NCBI RefSeq assembly: GCF_001029445.1
Contig: NZ_LDOT01000003.1
Location: 1-56,253, forward strand
DNA length: 56,253 nt
Direction of reading: 5' to 3'
Origin: Photobacterium aquae
Lineage (GTDB): Bacteria > Pseudomonadota > Gammaproteobacteria > Enterobacterales > Vibrionaceae
Shown: positions 40,078 to 48,511 of the stretch, piece by piece
How positions within the stretch are numbered: position 1 is the first letter of the stretch
Layout of the letters: each line of letters opens with the position of its first letter
The notes under the pieces: generated by a model
What the model was told of the DNA's origin: nothing
Seen by the model: the letters and a program-made list of their open reading frames with translations, nothing else
The model's database searches: none
Translations under genes and position numbers: made by a program

Positions 40078-41295
40078 TCAGCCTTGCTCTTTGAGAAAGG
40101 CGATCCAAGGGGTAGCAACCGCCTTCATGTCATTGGATTTCGCTGCCAGTTGCATGGCCTGCAGGGCACTGCTTGGCTGGTTGAGTTCGAAAAATGCCAT
40201 TCCGCGAAGGTAAGCCAATTCGGCACGGTCATCGGCAGATGCCCCCGGTGCAGCCTTGGCCGCAAACTGCGTGGCCGATTTGAATTGCTTGGCTTGAATC
40301 ATCAGTCGGGCGATCATGATTTGGTTCTTGAAGCTAGGTGACAAATCATATGCCTTGCGATAGGCGACTATCGCATCGTCGAGCTCTTTGGCTTGCTGCC
40401 AAAAGCTGCCCAGTCGCTCATAGTTTTTCTTGTCAGCGGTAATATTGCCGTTGCTCATCTCCTTTTTCAGAGTAGTAGCTGCCCGGAACGGAACGCCTCG
40501 GTAGGCTTGGAAATTGACCAGGCGCAGAAACTCCTTCTCGTCATCAAGTAACCCCATCTTGTAGGCCGCTTCCAGCGTTGCCAGTGCGTTTCGCTCCTGA
40601 TTCAGCTCCATATAGACGCCAGATAGTTGCATCCAGTAACGTTTTTTCTGCGGGTACAAGGTTGTTAGGGTTTTAAGCACCCCGGCGACACTCTTGTACT
40701 GCTTCAATTCGTAATGGGAGGCAACCAGCAACAAGTACCAAGACTCACTGGGCTTTTTGGTCATCGCGATAGCTTGTTTGGTTGGTGTAATCGCATTTCT
40801 GTAATCACCCAGCTGAACATAGGCGCTGGCAAGGGTGATATAGGCATGGGCCTGCGGTTTTTCTTCTGTCGTTTTGGCGATCTTGAACCACTGTTTCATG
40901 GTCACGACTGATTGTTTGTACTTCTCTTCGGCGAGGTAGAGTTGGGCCAAACTGTAGCGTACTTGCTGCGCTACGGGGACGGGCAGGGCGTCGAGTTTAA
41001 GCGCTTTGGCGAAATACTGTGCCGCCTTGGGGTAATTGTCTTTGAGGGAGTACAAGAACCCCATTTGCTGCAACAGGACAGCCCTGTCGTATTTGCGTGA
41101 CTGGGTGTTTTCCAGAGCCCCGTTAAGCTTGGCAATGGCATCGCCGTAGCGTTCGGTGGCAATCAGTTCCTGAACTTTGTTGACGGTTCGAAACGTACGA
41201 TCGCTGAGCTCGGGGGTGCTGGCCGTAGCCGGTGCCGCGAGGGCACCGGTTACGAGGAAAAACGAAGCCAGCAAGTGTTGGTAACATTTGTTCAT
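40078..41295 (-). CDS. Periplasmic tetratricopeptide-repeat protein of the TonB cluster
   Basis: This protein of 405 residues has a signal peptide (about residues 1-26, ending PATAS) and a body of repeated helical TPR units, for example YPKAAQYFAKALKLDALP and YRNAITPTKQAIAMT. It should be a periplasmic scaffold or adaptor. It follows tonB after 16 bases, so it is the last gene of the operon. TPR proteins are found at this place in TonB2-type clusters of vibrios and relatives; the exact role is not known to me. No enzymatic motif is visible. Confidence 0.82.
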   Translation of the reverse strand: MNKCYQHLLASFFLVTGALAAPATASTPELSDRTFRTVNKVQELIATERYGDAIAKLNGALENTQSRKYDRAVLLQQMGFLYSLKDNYPKAAQYFAKALKLDALPVPVAQQVRYSLAQLYLAEEKYKQSVVTMKQWFKIAKTTEEKPQAHAYITLASAYVQLGDYRNAITPTKQAIAMTKKPSESWYLLLVASHYELKQYKSVAGVLKTLTTLYPQKKRYWMQLSGVYMELNQERNALATLEAAYKMGLLDDEKEFLRLVNFQAYRGVPFRAATTLKKEMSNGNITADKKNYERLGSFWQQAKELDDAIVAYRKAYDLSPSFKNQIMIARLMIQAKQFKSATQFAAKAAPGASADDRAELAYLRGMAFFELNQPSSALQAMQLAAKSNDMKAVATPWIAFLKEQG

Positions 41296-41311
41296 TGTTG
41301 ACTCCTTATCC

Positions 41312-41944
41312 TTAGTTCACGGAAAACTCGATTTCTTGTGAAAGGCGAGCATCGACCGGTTTGCCGTCCACTTGTTTTGGCTTGAATGTCCATTTCGCGA
41401 CAGTTTTCTTCGCAGCGCGTCCGAGCCCCAGCCTACGCGGGTTCTCTTTGAGGATTTTGATATCCTCGACGCCGCCACGGGCATTGACGGTGAACTCAAG
41501 CAGTACCATGCCTTTCTCCAAGCCACTTTTGGCCGCCTTGCGAGGCATTTGTGGTTGGAACGTTGCCAGAGGCACCGGCCCGCCGCTACCGGCCATTTGG
41601 GCTCCGCCCCCTTGGCTGTAATGACCTAGGACCGAGCCGCCGGTGACGTTGACGGGCAGGTCCAGTTTGGGCATATCCATCGGGATCTGCTCCATAACTG
41701 GCTTGACCGTCGAGGTGACTTTCATCTCCGGTGGCGGGGGCGGCCGCTTGGGTGGCGGAGGTTTTGGCAGTTCGCGTTTTTTCTCCTGTATTTTCTCTTC
41801 TGATTTGACGCGAATGAAATCAACCATACGTAAGTCATCATTCGACACCAGTTCGTGGCGCTCTTTGTTTACCAGCTTGTCCATTCCCCAGAACAGGCTG
41901 AGGGAGACAACGAGCGCCAGTGCTAATGAGACCAGATACCGCAT
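41312..41944 (-). CDS. TonB family energy transducer (TonB2 type)
   Basis: This short TonB of 210 residues has an N-terminal membrane anchor (MRYLVSLALALVVSLSLFWG), a proline-rich spacer (LPKPPPPKRPPPPPEMKV) and a C-terminal domain (LEFTVNARGGVEDIKILKENP to the end) that contacts the receptor. The frame is open 15 codons upstream inside exbD, but the ATG at 41944, four bases after the exbD stop, gives a proper anchor. The short periplasmic spacer is typical of TonB2/TonB3 rather than TonB1, which is why such systems need a TtpC partner. Confidence 0.9.
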   Translation of the reverse strand: MRYLVSLALALVVSLSLFWGMDKLVNKERHELVSNDDLRMVDFIRVKSEEKIQEKKRELPKPPPPKRPPPPPEMKVTSTVKPVMEQIPMDMPKLDLPVNVTGGSVLGHYSQGGGAQMAGSGGPVPLATFQPQMPRKAAKSGLEKGMVLLEFTVNARGGVEDIKILKENPRRLGLGRAAKKTVAKWTFKPKQVDGKPVDARLSQEIEFSVN

Positions 41945-41948
41945 AGGC

Positions 41949-42356
41949 CTAATCCTTATTGGTTGCGGCGATGGAGATGCTTTGGACACCTGCCATTCTG
42001 ATCTGATCCATGACCTTCACGACCACGCCGGACTTGGCTTCTTCATCGGCCTGGATAACCACCGCACCATCCGGGCTTTCGGCTCGTAGGCGTTCGATGT
42101 TGGCGCGTACCGCGTCGACCTCTACCCGTCGCTTGTCCACCCAGACATCGCCGGCGGCTCCGACAGCAACCATGATGTTGCCTTTCTTCACTGTTTGCGC
42201 CGTGTTGGCGCTGGGGCGGTTGACATCAATACCGGCCTCCTTGACGAAGGACGTTGTTACGATAAAGAAGATCAGCATGATAAACACGATGTCGAGCATC
42301 GGGGTCATATCGATAGCTGCTTCGTCACTACTGTCACTGCTGTAACGTCTTTTCAT
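41949..42356 (-). CDS. exbD: ExbD family biopolymer transport protein
   Basis: This protein of 135 residues has one membrane segment (MTPMLDIVFIMLIFFIVTTSF) with the essential Asp for proton flow (DMTPMLDIVF), followed by a periplasmic domain. It partners ExbB to drive TonB. The adjacent gene order exbB-exbD-tonB is intact, with a 25-base gap to exbB and 4 bases to tonB. Confidence 0.93.
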   Translation of the reverse strand: MKRRYSSDSSDEAAIDMTPMLDIVFIMLIFFIVTTSFVKEAGIDVNRPSANTAQTVKKGNIMVAVGAAGDVWVDKRRVEVDAVRANIERLRAESPDGAVVIQADEEAKSGVVVKVMDQIRMAGVQSISIAATNKD

Positions 42357-42381
42357 GACCTATACCTCTAATTCCGTTTAC

Positions 42382-42909
42382 TCAGGCAATATGCTTCAAC
42401 TTGTCTTCCAGCTTCTGGGTGGAGACTTTGGCGAGGTGGTCGAGTCGGGAGCTGAAGAACAGCCCCGAGAGCGAGGCGACCATGCCTGCCAGTGTTGGTA
42501 TTGTTGCCTTTGAGATGCCCGACGCCATTGCGCGGGGACTGCCTGTTCCTGTTACCGCCAAAATATCGAACACTTGAATCATACCGACGACGGTACCGAG
42601 CAGGCCGAGTAGTGGGCACAGTGCGATCAGCACTTTGATGATCGGCAGACCGCGCTTGTTCTCGATATCCTGCATCGACACGATTTCCTGACGGATTGCC
42701 TTGGCATTCCAGCTCTTGTGTTCGTGACGGGCCGTCCATGCGGCCTCGGCTTTTTTTATGGCCCGGGGTAGGACGGCGGCGAAATAGAACCAGCGCTCGA
42801 GCATCACGCTCCACAGCATGAAGCTGAGTACAAAGATGGCCATGAGTACATCGCCGCCCATCCCCAGGAAGCGCCTGATTGATTCAAGCTCTTCGATTAT
42901 CCACCACAT
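42382..42909 (-). CDS. exbB: ExbB-type MotA/TolQ/ExbB proton channel protein
   Basis: This protein of 175 residues has three membrane segments, the first at about residues 17-37 and the last two in the C-terminal half (LIALCPLLGLLGTVVGMIQVFDIL and AGMVASLSGLFFSS). The channel-forming block GLPIIKVLIALCPLLGLLGT is typical of ExbB2. It forms the motor with ExbD. It is nine bases downstream of the TtpC-like gene, so it is in the same operon. Confidence 0.93.
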   Translation of the reverse strand: MWWIIEELESIRRFLGMGGDVLMAIFVLSFMLWSVMLERWFYFAAVLPRAIKKAEAAWTARHEHKSWNAKAIRQEIVSMQDIENKRGLPIIKVLIALCPLLGLLGTVVGMIQVFDILAVTGTGSPRAMASGISKATIPTLAGMVASLSGLFFSSRLDHLAKVSTQKLEDKLKHIA

Positions 42910-42918
42910 AGTGCCTCC

Positions 42919-44280
42919 TTAGCTGTCGGCAGCGTGCAGTTTTTCCTGATAGCGTGCGATAAAGCCAGCACTTTGCTCTTCAAGCATTTGTACCAAGCGG
43001 CGGCTCTTGCTGTGTACCAGGGTGTAGAAGAACAGCAGCGGGATAGCAACGACCAGACCCAGCATGGTGGTAACCAGTGCTTCGGAAATACCGCCGGCCA
43101 TTAGCTTAGGATCACCGGTGCCGAATAGGGTAATGGCCTGGAAGGTACCGATCATCCCCATCACGGTGCCGAGTAGGCCGAGCAGCGGAGCAACCGAGGC
43201 GAATAGTTTGATTGCGCCGACAAAGCGCTCGATGCTTGGTGCATTGCGCAGGATGACCTCATCCATTTTGGCTTCCAGATCCTCGAGGTTGTCGCCTTTG
43301 TGGCCCTGATAGGCTTCGATGATTTCGCCCAGAGGGTTGCCTGGGATAACCGTATCTGTCTTGGTTTGTCTACGCATCTTGCTGCCGATCAGCGTCAGGC
43401 GCAGGAAGCAGAACAGGGCGATTAGCGCACCGAGTGCACCCATGCCGAGGATCACATAACCGACAATCCCCCCTTGGTCGATACGCTCTTGGACGGTCGG
43501 GCTTTGTACCAGCAGCGACAGGATCACACCGCGTGACGGGTCGATAAATAGCGGTTCATAGCTACCACTGGCGGCTTCGAAGCCCGGAACATTACGCATG
43601 ATGTTCTTGCTTGGCTGGCGTGACAGCTCTTCGAACTTGCCTGTCTGGGTAACGTAGGTCACGTATTTGCCATCGGCGATGGCGTTGAACTCTCCGATCA
43701 ATGTGACATCGCGTACGGCCTCTTTGCCTTCGCCATAAACGACGGTGGCCGGCAGGGTTGAGGTTTCGCCTGATACGACGATTTGCTGCAAAATGGTATG
43801 CCAGAAGTTTTCGAGTTCAGCGGTAGAAGGTAGCTCCTTGCTTTCGGACAGCTTGGTCAGTAGCACATCACGCTCTGGGAACTGCACGGCATTTTGCGAA
43901 GCGGCAAACAGGCCCTTGAATTCGCCCGCATACTGGCGGACGACACCAAACATTTCGCCCAGCGTACCGGAGCGCTGGCGCAGGGTTTCGGTTTGGACGG
44001 TCAGTTCCTTGTCGTTGACATCGAACGTGGCCTTGAGCTCGTCGCCACGGTTGGTTTCTGCCGCCAATTCGGCACGAGCCTGCTTGAGCAATGCGGCTTG
44101 CTGGTTGCGGTTGGCCCTGAACTCAGCCTCGCGTTGCTTGTTTTCCTTTGATTCTACGATGCTGTCTGACTTGACGGTTTTCAGCAGTTCGGAAAGCGAT
44201 GCCGGGTTTGCAGCCTGAACCGGCGACGTAAGCATCAGGCCGGTCAGCAGGGTTGCGGTTAGTGATTTAAATCCTTTCAT
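42919..44280 (-). CDS. TtpC-like MotA/TolQ/ExbB protein with periplasmic coiled-coil domain
   Basis: This protein of 453 residues has a signal peptide (ending SPVQA), then a coiled coil rich in Glu, Arg and Gln (about residues 30-110), a further periplasmic domain, and a C-terminal ExbB-like membrane part (LFASVAPLLGLLGTVMGMIG). The layout is that of TtpC, needed for TonB2 function in Vibrio, where it probably links the short TonB to the outer membrane. Its start overlaps the DUF3450 stop by one base (TAATG). Confidence 0.9.
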   Translation of the reverse strand: MKGFKSLTATLLTGLMLTSPVQAANPASLSELLKTVKSDSIVESKENKQREAEFRANRNQQAALLKQARAELAAETNRGDELKATFDVNDKELTVQTETLRQRSGTLGEMFGVVRQYAGEFKGLFAASQNAVQFPERDVLLTKLSESKELPSTAELENFWHTILQQIVVSGETSTLPATVVYGEGKEAVRDVTLIGEFNAIADGKYVTYVTQTGKFEELSRQPSKNIMRNVPGFEAASGSYEPLFIDPSRGVILSLLVQSPTVQERIDQGGIVGYVILGMGALGALIALFCFLRLTLIGSKMRRQTKTDTVIPGNPLGEIIEAYQGHKGDNLEDLEAKMDEVILRNAPSIERFVGAIKLFASVAPLLGLLGTVMGMIGTFQAITLFGTGDPKLMAGGISEALVTTMLGLVVAIPLLFFYTLVHSKSRRLVQMLEEQSAGFIARYQEKLHAADS

Positions 44281-45047
44281 TATCCTTCCTCCCCGGCGAA
44301 CACTGGTAGCTTAATCAGAGCTGGTGGCGCTTGCTTCTTGGCAATACGCAGTCCTTGCTGTACCGCGATGCGGTAGCTTTGCGGCAGTTTTTCCCATTGG
44401 CGGGTCTGCTGGTTCCACAAGCCTGTTTCACCGCCGTCAGGTGATTGGTAGAGCAGGGCGGTGCGGCCGATGCGAAGAAAGTCGAACGTAACGGTCTCGC
44501 CATTGCGTTCCAAGCTGGCCTTGTAGGATTCAATTGAGCGGGAGAAGCCCTCTTCGATTTGGTAGGCCTCCATTACCTTGCGGAATTTCTCGGATGTGGT
44601 GACATCAGCACGATCCATCAGCGCGCGCAGTTCTTCTACGCGGGTAATTCGCTCTTCGTTTTGGAATGGCAGATCAAGGGCGACGAACTCGTCGAGGGCA
44701 TCGATCATTTTGAGCATCAGCGGCACCACTTCCATCGCCGTCTGGTCAATCTGGGCGATCTGGCGGTTGAGCGAATCCAGCTCTTCTTGCTGTGAGCTCA
44801 CCATCCGGCCGATTTGCTCGTTGTACACTTTCATGCTGTCAATTTGGCGCAGCAGGCCCTTGTATTCGGCGAGCATGGCGTCAGTACTGTCGGCATACTT
44901 GTCGATTTTTGCCTGTGAAGCCTCTGCCGTTTTGGTCGCTTTGGCCTGTGTCGCAACCACAGCGCCTGAGTTAGTGGCCAAGGCCGCGGTACTCATTGTG
45001 AGCATGGCGGCAGTCATCGCACTAACGCCAAAGTCCTTTAAGGTCAT
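44280..45047 (-). CDS. DUF3450 family periplasmic coiled-coil protein
   Basis: This protein of 255 residues has a signal peptide (ending near ALA in AALATNSG) and a long helical body with heptad-like patterns (EEL, QIAQIDQ, SSQQEELDSLNRQ). The family is always next to TtpC/ExbB/ExbD/TonB2 genes, so it probably assists the energiser complex in the periplasm. No enzyme motif is seen. A terminator-like hairpin separates it from the receptor gene upstream. Confidence 0.88.
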   Translation of the reverse strand: MTLKDFGVSAMTAAMLTMSTAALATNSGAVVATQAKATKTAEASQAKIDKYADSTDAMLAEYKGLLRQIDSMKVYNEQIGRMVSSQQEELDSLNRQIAQIDQTAMEVVPLMLKMIDALDEFVALDLPFQNEERITRVEELRALMDRADVTTSEKFRKVMEAYQIEEGFSRSIESYKASLERNGETVTFDFLRIGRTALLYQSPDGGETGLWNQQTRQWEKLPQSYRIAVQQGLRIAKKQAPPALIKLPVFAGEEG

Positions 45048-45081
45048 AGTTGCATCCTTGTCATTGTGTTAGTCAGTCTGT

Positions 45082-45109
45082 AAAAAAGGGCGCGGGCTCT
45101 ACCCGCGCC
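45082..45109 (-). terminator. Terminator/attenuator between receptor and energiser genes
   Basis: On the minus strand GGCGCGGG/CCCGCGCC with a five-base loop is followed by CTTTTTT. It lies 10 bases after the receptor stop codon and 34 bases before the DUF3450 start. No good promoter fits between it and that start, so partial read-through is the simplest way to express the energiser genes. Confidence 0.85.
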
Positions 45110-45119
45110 GGGTTTGTTA

Positions 45120-47693
45120 TTAGAAGTCGTATGAACCTTCGATATAAACCTGTCGGCCGACTGGATCATCGTAGGTGTAGGCATAGAACGGAGACGTATC
45201 GCTGAGCGGATCAGCGGGTGGCGTCTTGTCAAACAGGTTGATTGCGCCCAGTGTGACTCGGCCGTTCTCGTTGAATTCGTACGTTGCCGTTAGGTTCCAC
45301 GTGGTCATGCTGGAAATGTCGGCATTGAACCCCGCATCCTTGGCATCTTGGCAGGTATCGAAGTAGTACTGGTTTGCATACTCTGAACACATGCTGTCAC
45401 GGTACTTACCAAACAGGTTTACGGCGTACTCGTTGTAGTTCCAGCCAAGGTTCAGTGTCGCGGTGTACTCCGGCTCGAAATCAGTCTCGTCGATCACCGG
45501 CTCGCTGTCGTTTTCCTGCTCTTCGGCGATCAGGATTTTGGTCAGAGCCAAGCGTGATGAGAACGAGCCATAATCATCGCTGTCGTAGCCGTAGCTGACG
45601 GCCAGATCGATCCCGGAACGTTTTTTCATCGCCTGATTGACAGGACCGTAGGAGACATAGTTAATCGTGCCATCCGGGTTACGGTTAACCTCGGTACCTG
45701 GGTATTTGCCAGGGTCGTTGATGACGTCTTGATAGGTGGGGGCATCGACCACGTCTTCCATCTCGATGTGGTACCAGTCAAGGGTAATGCCCAGGTCGTC
45801 CACGGGCTCCCAGACAATACCGAGGTTGATATTGGTACTGGTTTCTTCTTTGAGCTCCGAGTTCGGGCCGTTCACAATATCGAAGTATTGCGTGTCACAT
45901 TCTGGGATGGACTGGTTAGGGCCATTACCGCCGGCAGCCTCACACAGAACGGGGTCAAAACCAGAGCCGAAACCTTTGGTCGCCTCACCGAACAGGCGCT
46001 TCAGATCCGGGGCGCGGAAACCGAGACCGTAGCTACCACGTAACAGCAGGGTATCCGTCGGGCGGTAGGCCAGCGCGACTTTGGGTGTAAATGCGCCGCC
46101 TGTGGCCGAATCATCGAAATAGTGGTCATAGCGGCCAGCAAGGGTCATTTCCAGCTCATCGATGATCGGGATCAGCACTTCGACACCCAGACCGATCTGG
46201 TCACGGTCACCGCCACCGGATGTGCCGCCAAGCCCCGAGAACCCGCCTGCTGCCGTGACGGCATCAATGGTTTCAAGGTAATCAGTGCGGTTCCATTCGC
46301 CATAGATGGCAAAACCGGAGGTGCCTGCTGGCAGCTCGATCAGATCCCCGGCAAACGAGCCGTTGATCGAGTACAGCTTGGAGTAGGCTTCTTTGGTGGA
46401 TGTCCCCGAATATTTGTCGACAACCGATTGAGAGATTGGGCCGAGTAGGTCGACATCCCCATCCTGAACGGCTTGGTCAAGAGTGGTGTAGATTGCTGGG
46501 TTGTCGGTATCGACGGTCTGCTCTGAGTAACTGGCATAGATTTCCCAGTCGTAGGCGTCGTTGAGCAGGCCGGTCAATCCCGTGGTCAGGCCGAAAGATT
46601 GTGCTTCGGTGTTGCTCTCGCGTCCGCCGAATTCAACCATCCGGCGATTGTACTCACCGGCGCCGCGAAAGTGGGTATCATCAACCTTGACACTGTACGG
46701 ATTGGGTTCGAACGTCGATTCGGTAGATTTGTAACCGTAGCGCGCTTCGGCCATGGCTGTGATGTTGTCGTTGATGTCGTATTCACCACGAAGCAGTAGG
46801 TCTACCTGCTTGTTCTCTGGCTTGAGGGAACGGTAGGCCGAACGGTTGAAACCACACTTGCCGTCGGCACGCTCGATACCGGCATCACCGACAACGGCTT
46901 TACAGTCATCCGGGCGCAGGTGAGATCCGTCTGTACCGTAGAAGTTTGCGCCGTAGCTTGAGTATCCGCTTAGCTGAGAGCGGTTCGAACCGTCATCGCC
47001 AGCCCAGTCTCGATCCGTTTGCTGGAGCATTTCATTACCGGCGAACTGGCCGATGAACAATACGCGCTTATCGTCAAAATCCTTGCCTGCAACAATATCG
47101 ATACGACCGTTTTGGTAGTCACCGTCTGTTGCGTCACCGTAACGGGTTTTAACCGAAACGCCATCGAAGTCTTTTTTCAGGATAAAGTTGACGACGCCAC
47201 CAATGGCATCAGAGCCGTAGATGGCCGAGCCTGAGTCAGTCATCACTTCGACACGTTCGATCGCCCCTACCGGGATCTGTCCGATATCTTGAAAGTTCGA
47301 TGTGCCATTTTCTGCCAGTGGATACTGGGGTAGACGACGTCCGTCAATCAATACCAGGGTACGGGAAGCGCCTAGGCCTCGAAGGTTCACAGACTGTGCA
47401 GCTGGCGTGAAAGAAAATGAATTAGTCTGTGCTAGAGCGCCACCAGTATTCTGGGTCAAGCTGTTAAGGATATCTTGGGCACTGTTGAAGCCTTTTGACT
47501 CGATATCCTTGCTGCTGATCACGGTCAGTGGTGACGGACCTTCCATGTCCGTTGTCGAGATCCGAGAGCCGGTTACTTTCATTTTCTGCAGTTGTTCTAC
47601 TTGTTGCTCTTCTGCCTGTGCAACTGGAACCCAAAGGGTTGAGCCCAGTGCAAGGCCAATGGCAACAGATAATGCTGTTGTCTTCTTATTCAT
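45120..47693 (-). CDS. TonB-dependent outer-membrane receptor
   Basis: This protein of 857 residues has a signal peptide (about 1-27, ending VAQA), a plug domain (residues 35-175; LRGLGASRTLVLIDGRRLP and IERVEVMTDSGSAIYGSDAI are hallmarks) and a 22-strand barrel ending in Phe (VYIEGSYDF). It has no N-terminal signalling domain. Three Cys pairs (264/280, 584/599, 769/781) are spaced as in disulphide-closed outer loops. The family includes receptors for peptides, carbohydrates and iron complexes; the substrate is not clear. No Fur box is seen upstream. GGAG eight bases before the ATG is the ribosome site. Confidence 0.92.
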   Translation of the reverse strand: MNKKTTALSVAIGLALGSTLWVPVAQAEEQQVEQLQKMKVTGSRISTTDMEGPSPLTVISSKDIESKGFNSAQDILNSLTQNTGGALAQTNSFSFTPAAQSVNLRGLGASRTLVLIDGRRLPQYPLAENGTSNFQDIGQIPVGAIERVEVMTDSGSAIYGSDAIGGVVNFILKKDFDGVSVKTRYGDATDGDYQNGRIDIVAGKDFDDKRVLFIGQFAGNEMLQQTDRDWAGDDGSNRSQLSGYSSYGANFYGTDGSHLRPDDCKAVVGDAGIERADGKCGFNRSAYRSLKPENKQVDLLLRGEYDINDNITAMAEARYGYKSTESTFEPNPYSVKVDDTHFRGAGEYNRRMVEFGGRESNTEAQSFGLTTGLTGLLNDAYDWEIYASYSEQTVDTDNPAIYTTLDQAVQDGDVDLLGPISQSVVDKYSGTSTKEAYSKLYSINGSFAGDLIELPAGTSGFAIYGEWNRTDYLETIDAVTAAGGFSGLGGTSGGGDRDQIGLGVEVLIPIIDELEMTLAGRYDHYFDDSATGGAFTPKVALAYRPTDTLLLRGSYGLGFRAPDLKRLFGEATKGFGSGFDPVLCEAAGGNGPNQSIPECDTQYFDIVNGPNSELKEETSTNINLGIVWEPVDDLGITLDWYHIEMEDVVDAPTYQDVINDPGKYPGTEVNRNPDGTINYVSYGPVNQAMKKRSGIDLAVSYGYDSDDYGSFSSRLALTKILIAEEQENDSEPVIDETDFEPEYTATLNLGWNYNEYAVNLFGKYRDSMCSEYANQYYFDTCQDAKDAGFNADISSMTTWNLTATYEFNENGRVTLGAINLFDKTPPADPLSDTSPFYAYTYDDPVGRQVYIEGSYDF

Positions 47694-47728
47694 CCTTGCT
47701 GCTCCATTTTTTCTTCTTCCTGCCTATC

Positions 47729-47743
47729 GGCCAATCTTTGGCC
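47729..47743. repeat. Palindrome in the receptor 5' leader
   Basis: GGCCAATCTTTGGCC is a perfect six-base stem with a three-base loop, about 35 bases before the receptor ATG. It could be an RNA hairpin controlling translation or a protein operator just downstream of the promoter. Confidence 0.5.
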
Positions 47744-47781
47744 TCAACAAACATTAACTTTTCGTTAACGTTGCGAGCCAA

Positions 47782-47811
47782 GGTATACATGAAGCAAAAA
47801 TAGGAAGTCAA
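47782..47811 (-). promoter_or_regulatory. Promoter candidate for the receptor gene
   Basis: On the minus strand TTGACT (47811-47806) and TATACC (47787-47782) are 18 bases apart. The transcript would start about 80 bases before the ATG. Confidence 0.4.
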
Positions 47812-48318
47812 ACCAGTGCGTTTGATGTGTTAGTAAATGCAAAACATTATAAAAACCTAAAAATAGACATCTTACTTAGTTGTTATTTTGTTAAGTGTTT
47901 TCTGTTCGGTGTTATATCCCGTACGGAGGGTTGTTTCGACATCGTTCGGCATAACTGACGTTAATTTCAGGTATTTTCGTAAAAATAGTGATATGAACCA
48001 TAATTCAAACCGTATATGGCTTATGATCATTCATGTTGGTTTGATGTTAAATTATGCGGCGAATGCCACTTGGGTATTCTTCCCGGGGAGAGGAGGTGCT
48101 TTTTACCGAGAGGGGTTAACAATGAGTTATTCCTCTTAGGAATGTTTTGGGGTTGTTAATCTATTCATCTATCTTGAATGTAGAGAATATATAATCCTTA
48201 TTACAGGATGCTGTTCTGTGTTGGATTTTGGCTTTTTTTGGTTTTTTATAATTTTTTTACAATTGAATGCTCATTGTTGAAAAATGTGACATCATTGGGT
48301 CAAAATCGTTAACCTATC

Positions 48319-48347
48319 TTGAGGGTAGGTGTATTTCACTGTAATTA
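48319..48347 (+). promoter_or_regulatory. Promoter candidate for the peptide ABC operon
   Basis: TTGAGG (48319-48324) and TAATTA (48342-48347) are 17 bases apart. The leader would be about 155 bases. The match is moderate. Confidence 0.35.
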
Positions 48348-48511
48348 TGGCTCTACAAAAAATAATTAATGCTCTTGTGAGGCATTGAAAAACTGGAATT
48401 GTTCAGGATGAACAGAAATATTCGTTGCACACTGCTAGTGGCTTTAATCATCTAATTGCTGGGTGTGGTATTTATTATTTAAAGCCGAATAGACATGGAG
48501 TTAGTTGAGGC

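Larger units (their letters stand above)
47694..48511. promoter_or_regulatory. AT-rich divergent control region of the transport locus
   Basis: This 818-base gap separates the receptor operon (minus) from the peptide ABC operon (plus). It is clearly AT-rich compared with its neighbours. It holds a palindrome in the receptor leader, one promoter candidate for each direction, a short hairpin (ATTCCTCTTAGGAAT, near 48128), and an 83-codon open frame (47888-48139) that I do not consider a real gene. No Fur box or recognised regulator site was found. Its length leaves room for several regulator sites or a small RNA. Confidence 0.6.

Noticed and set aside
47744..47900. Fur box upstream of the TonB-dependent receptor
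   Set aside because: I searched by eye for the 7-1-7 pattern and for GATAAT repeats and found none with a convincing match.
47888..48139. Open frame of 83 codons on the plus strand in the divergent control region
   Set aside because: No ribosome site fits, the composition is that of the surrounding AT-rich non-coding DNA, and the product resembles no family I know. A shorter protein starting at its internal ATG (near 47993) cannot be excluded.
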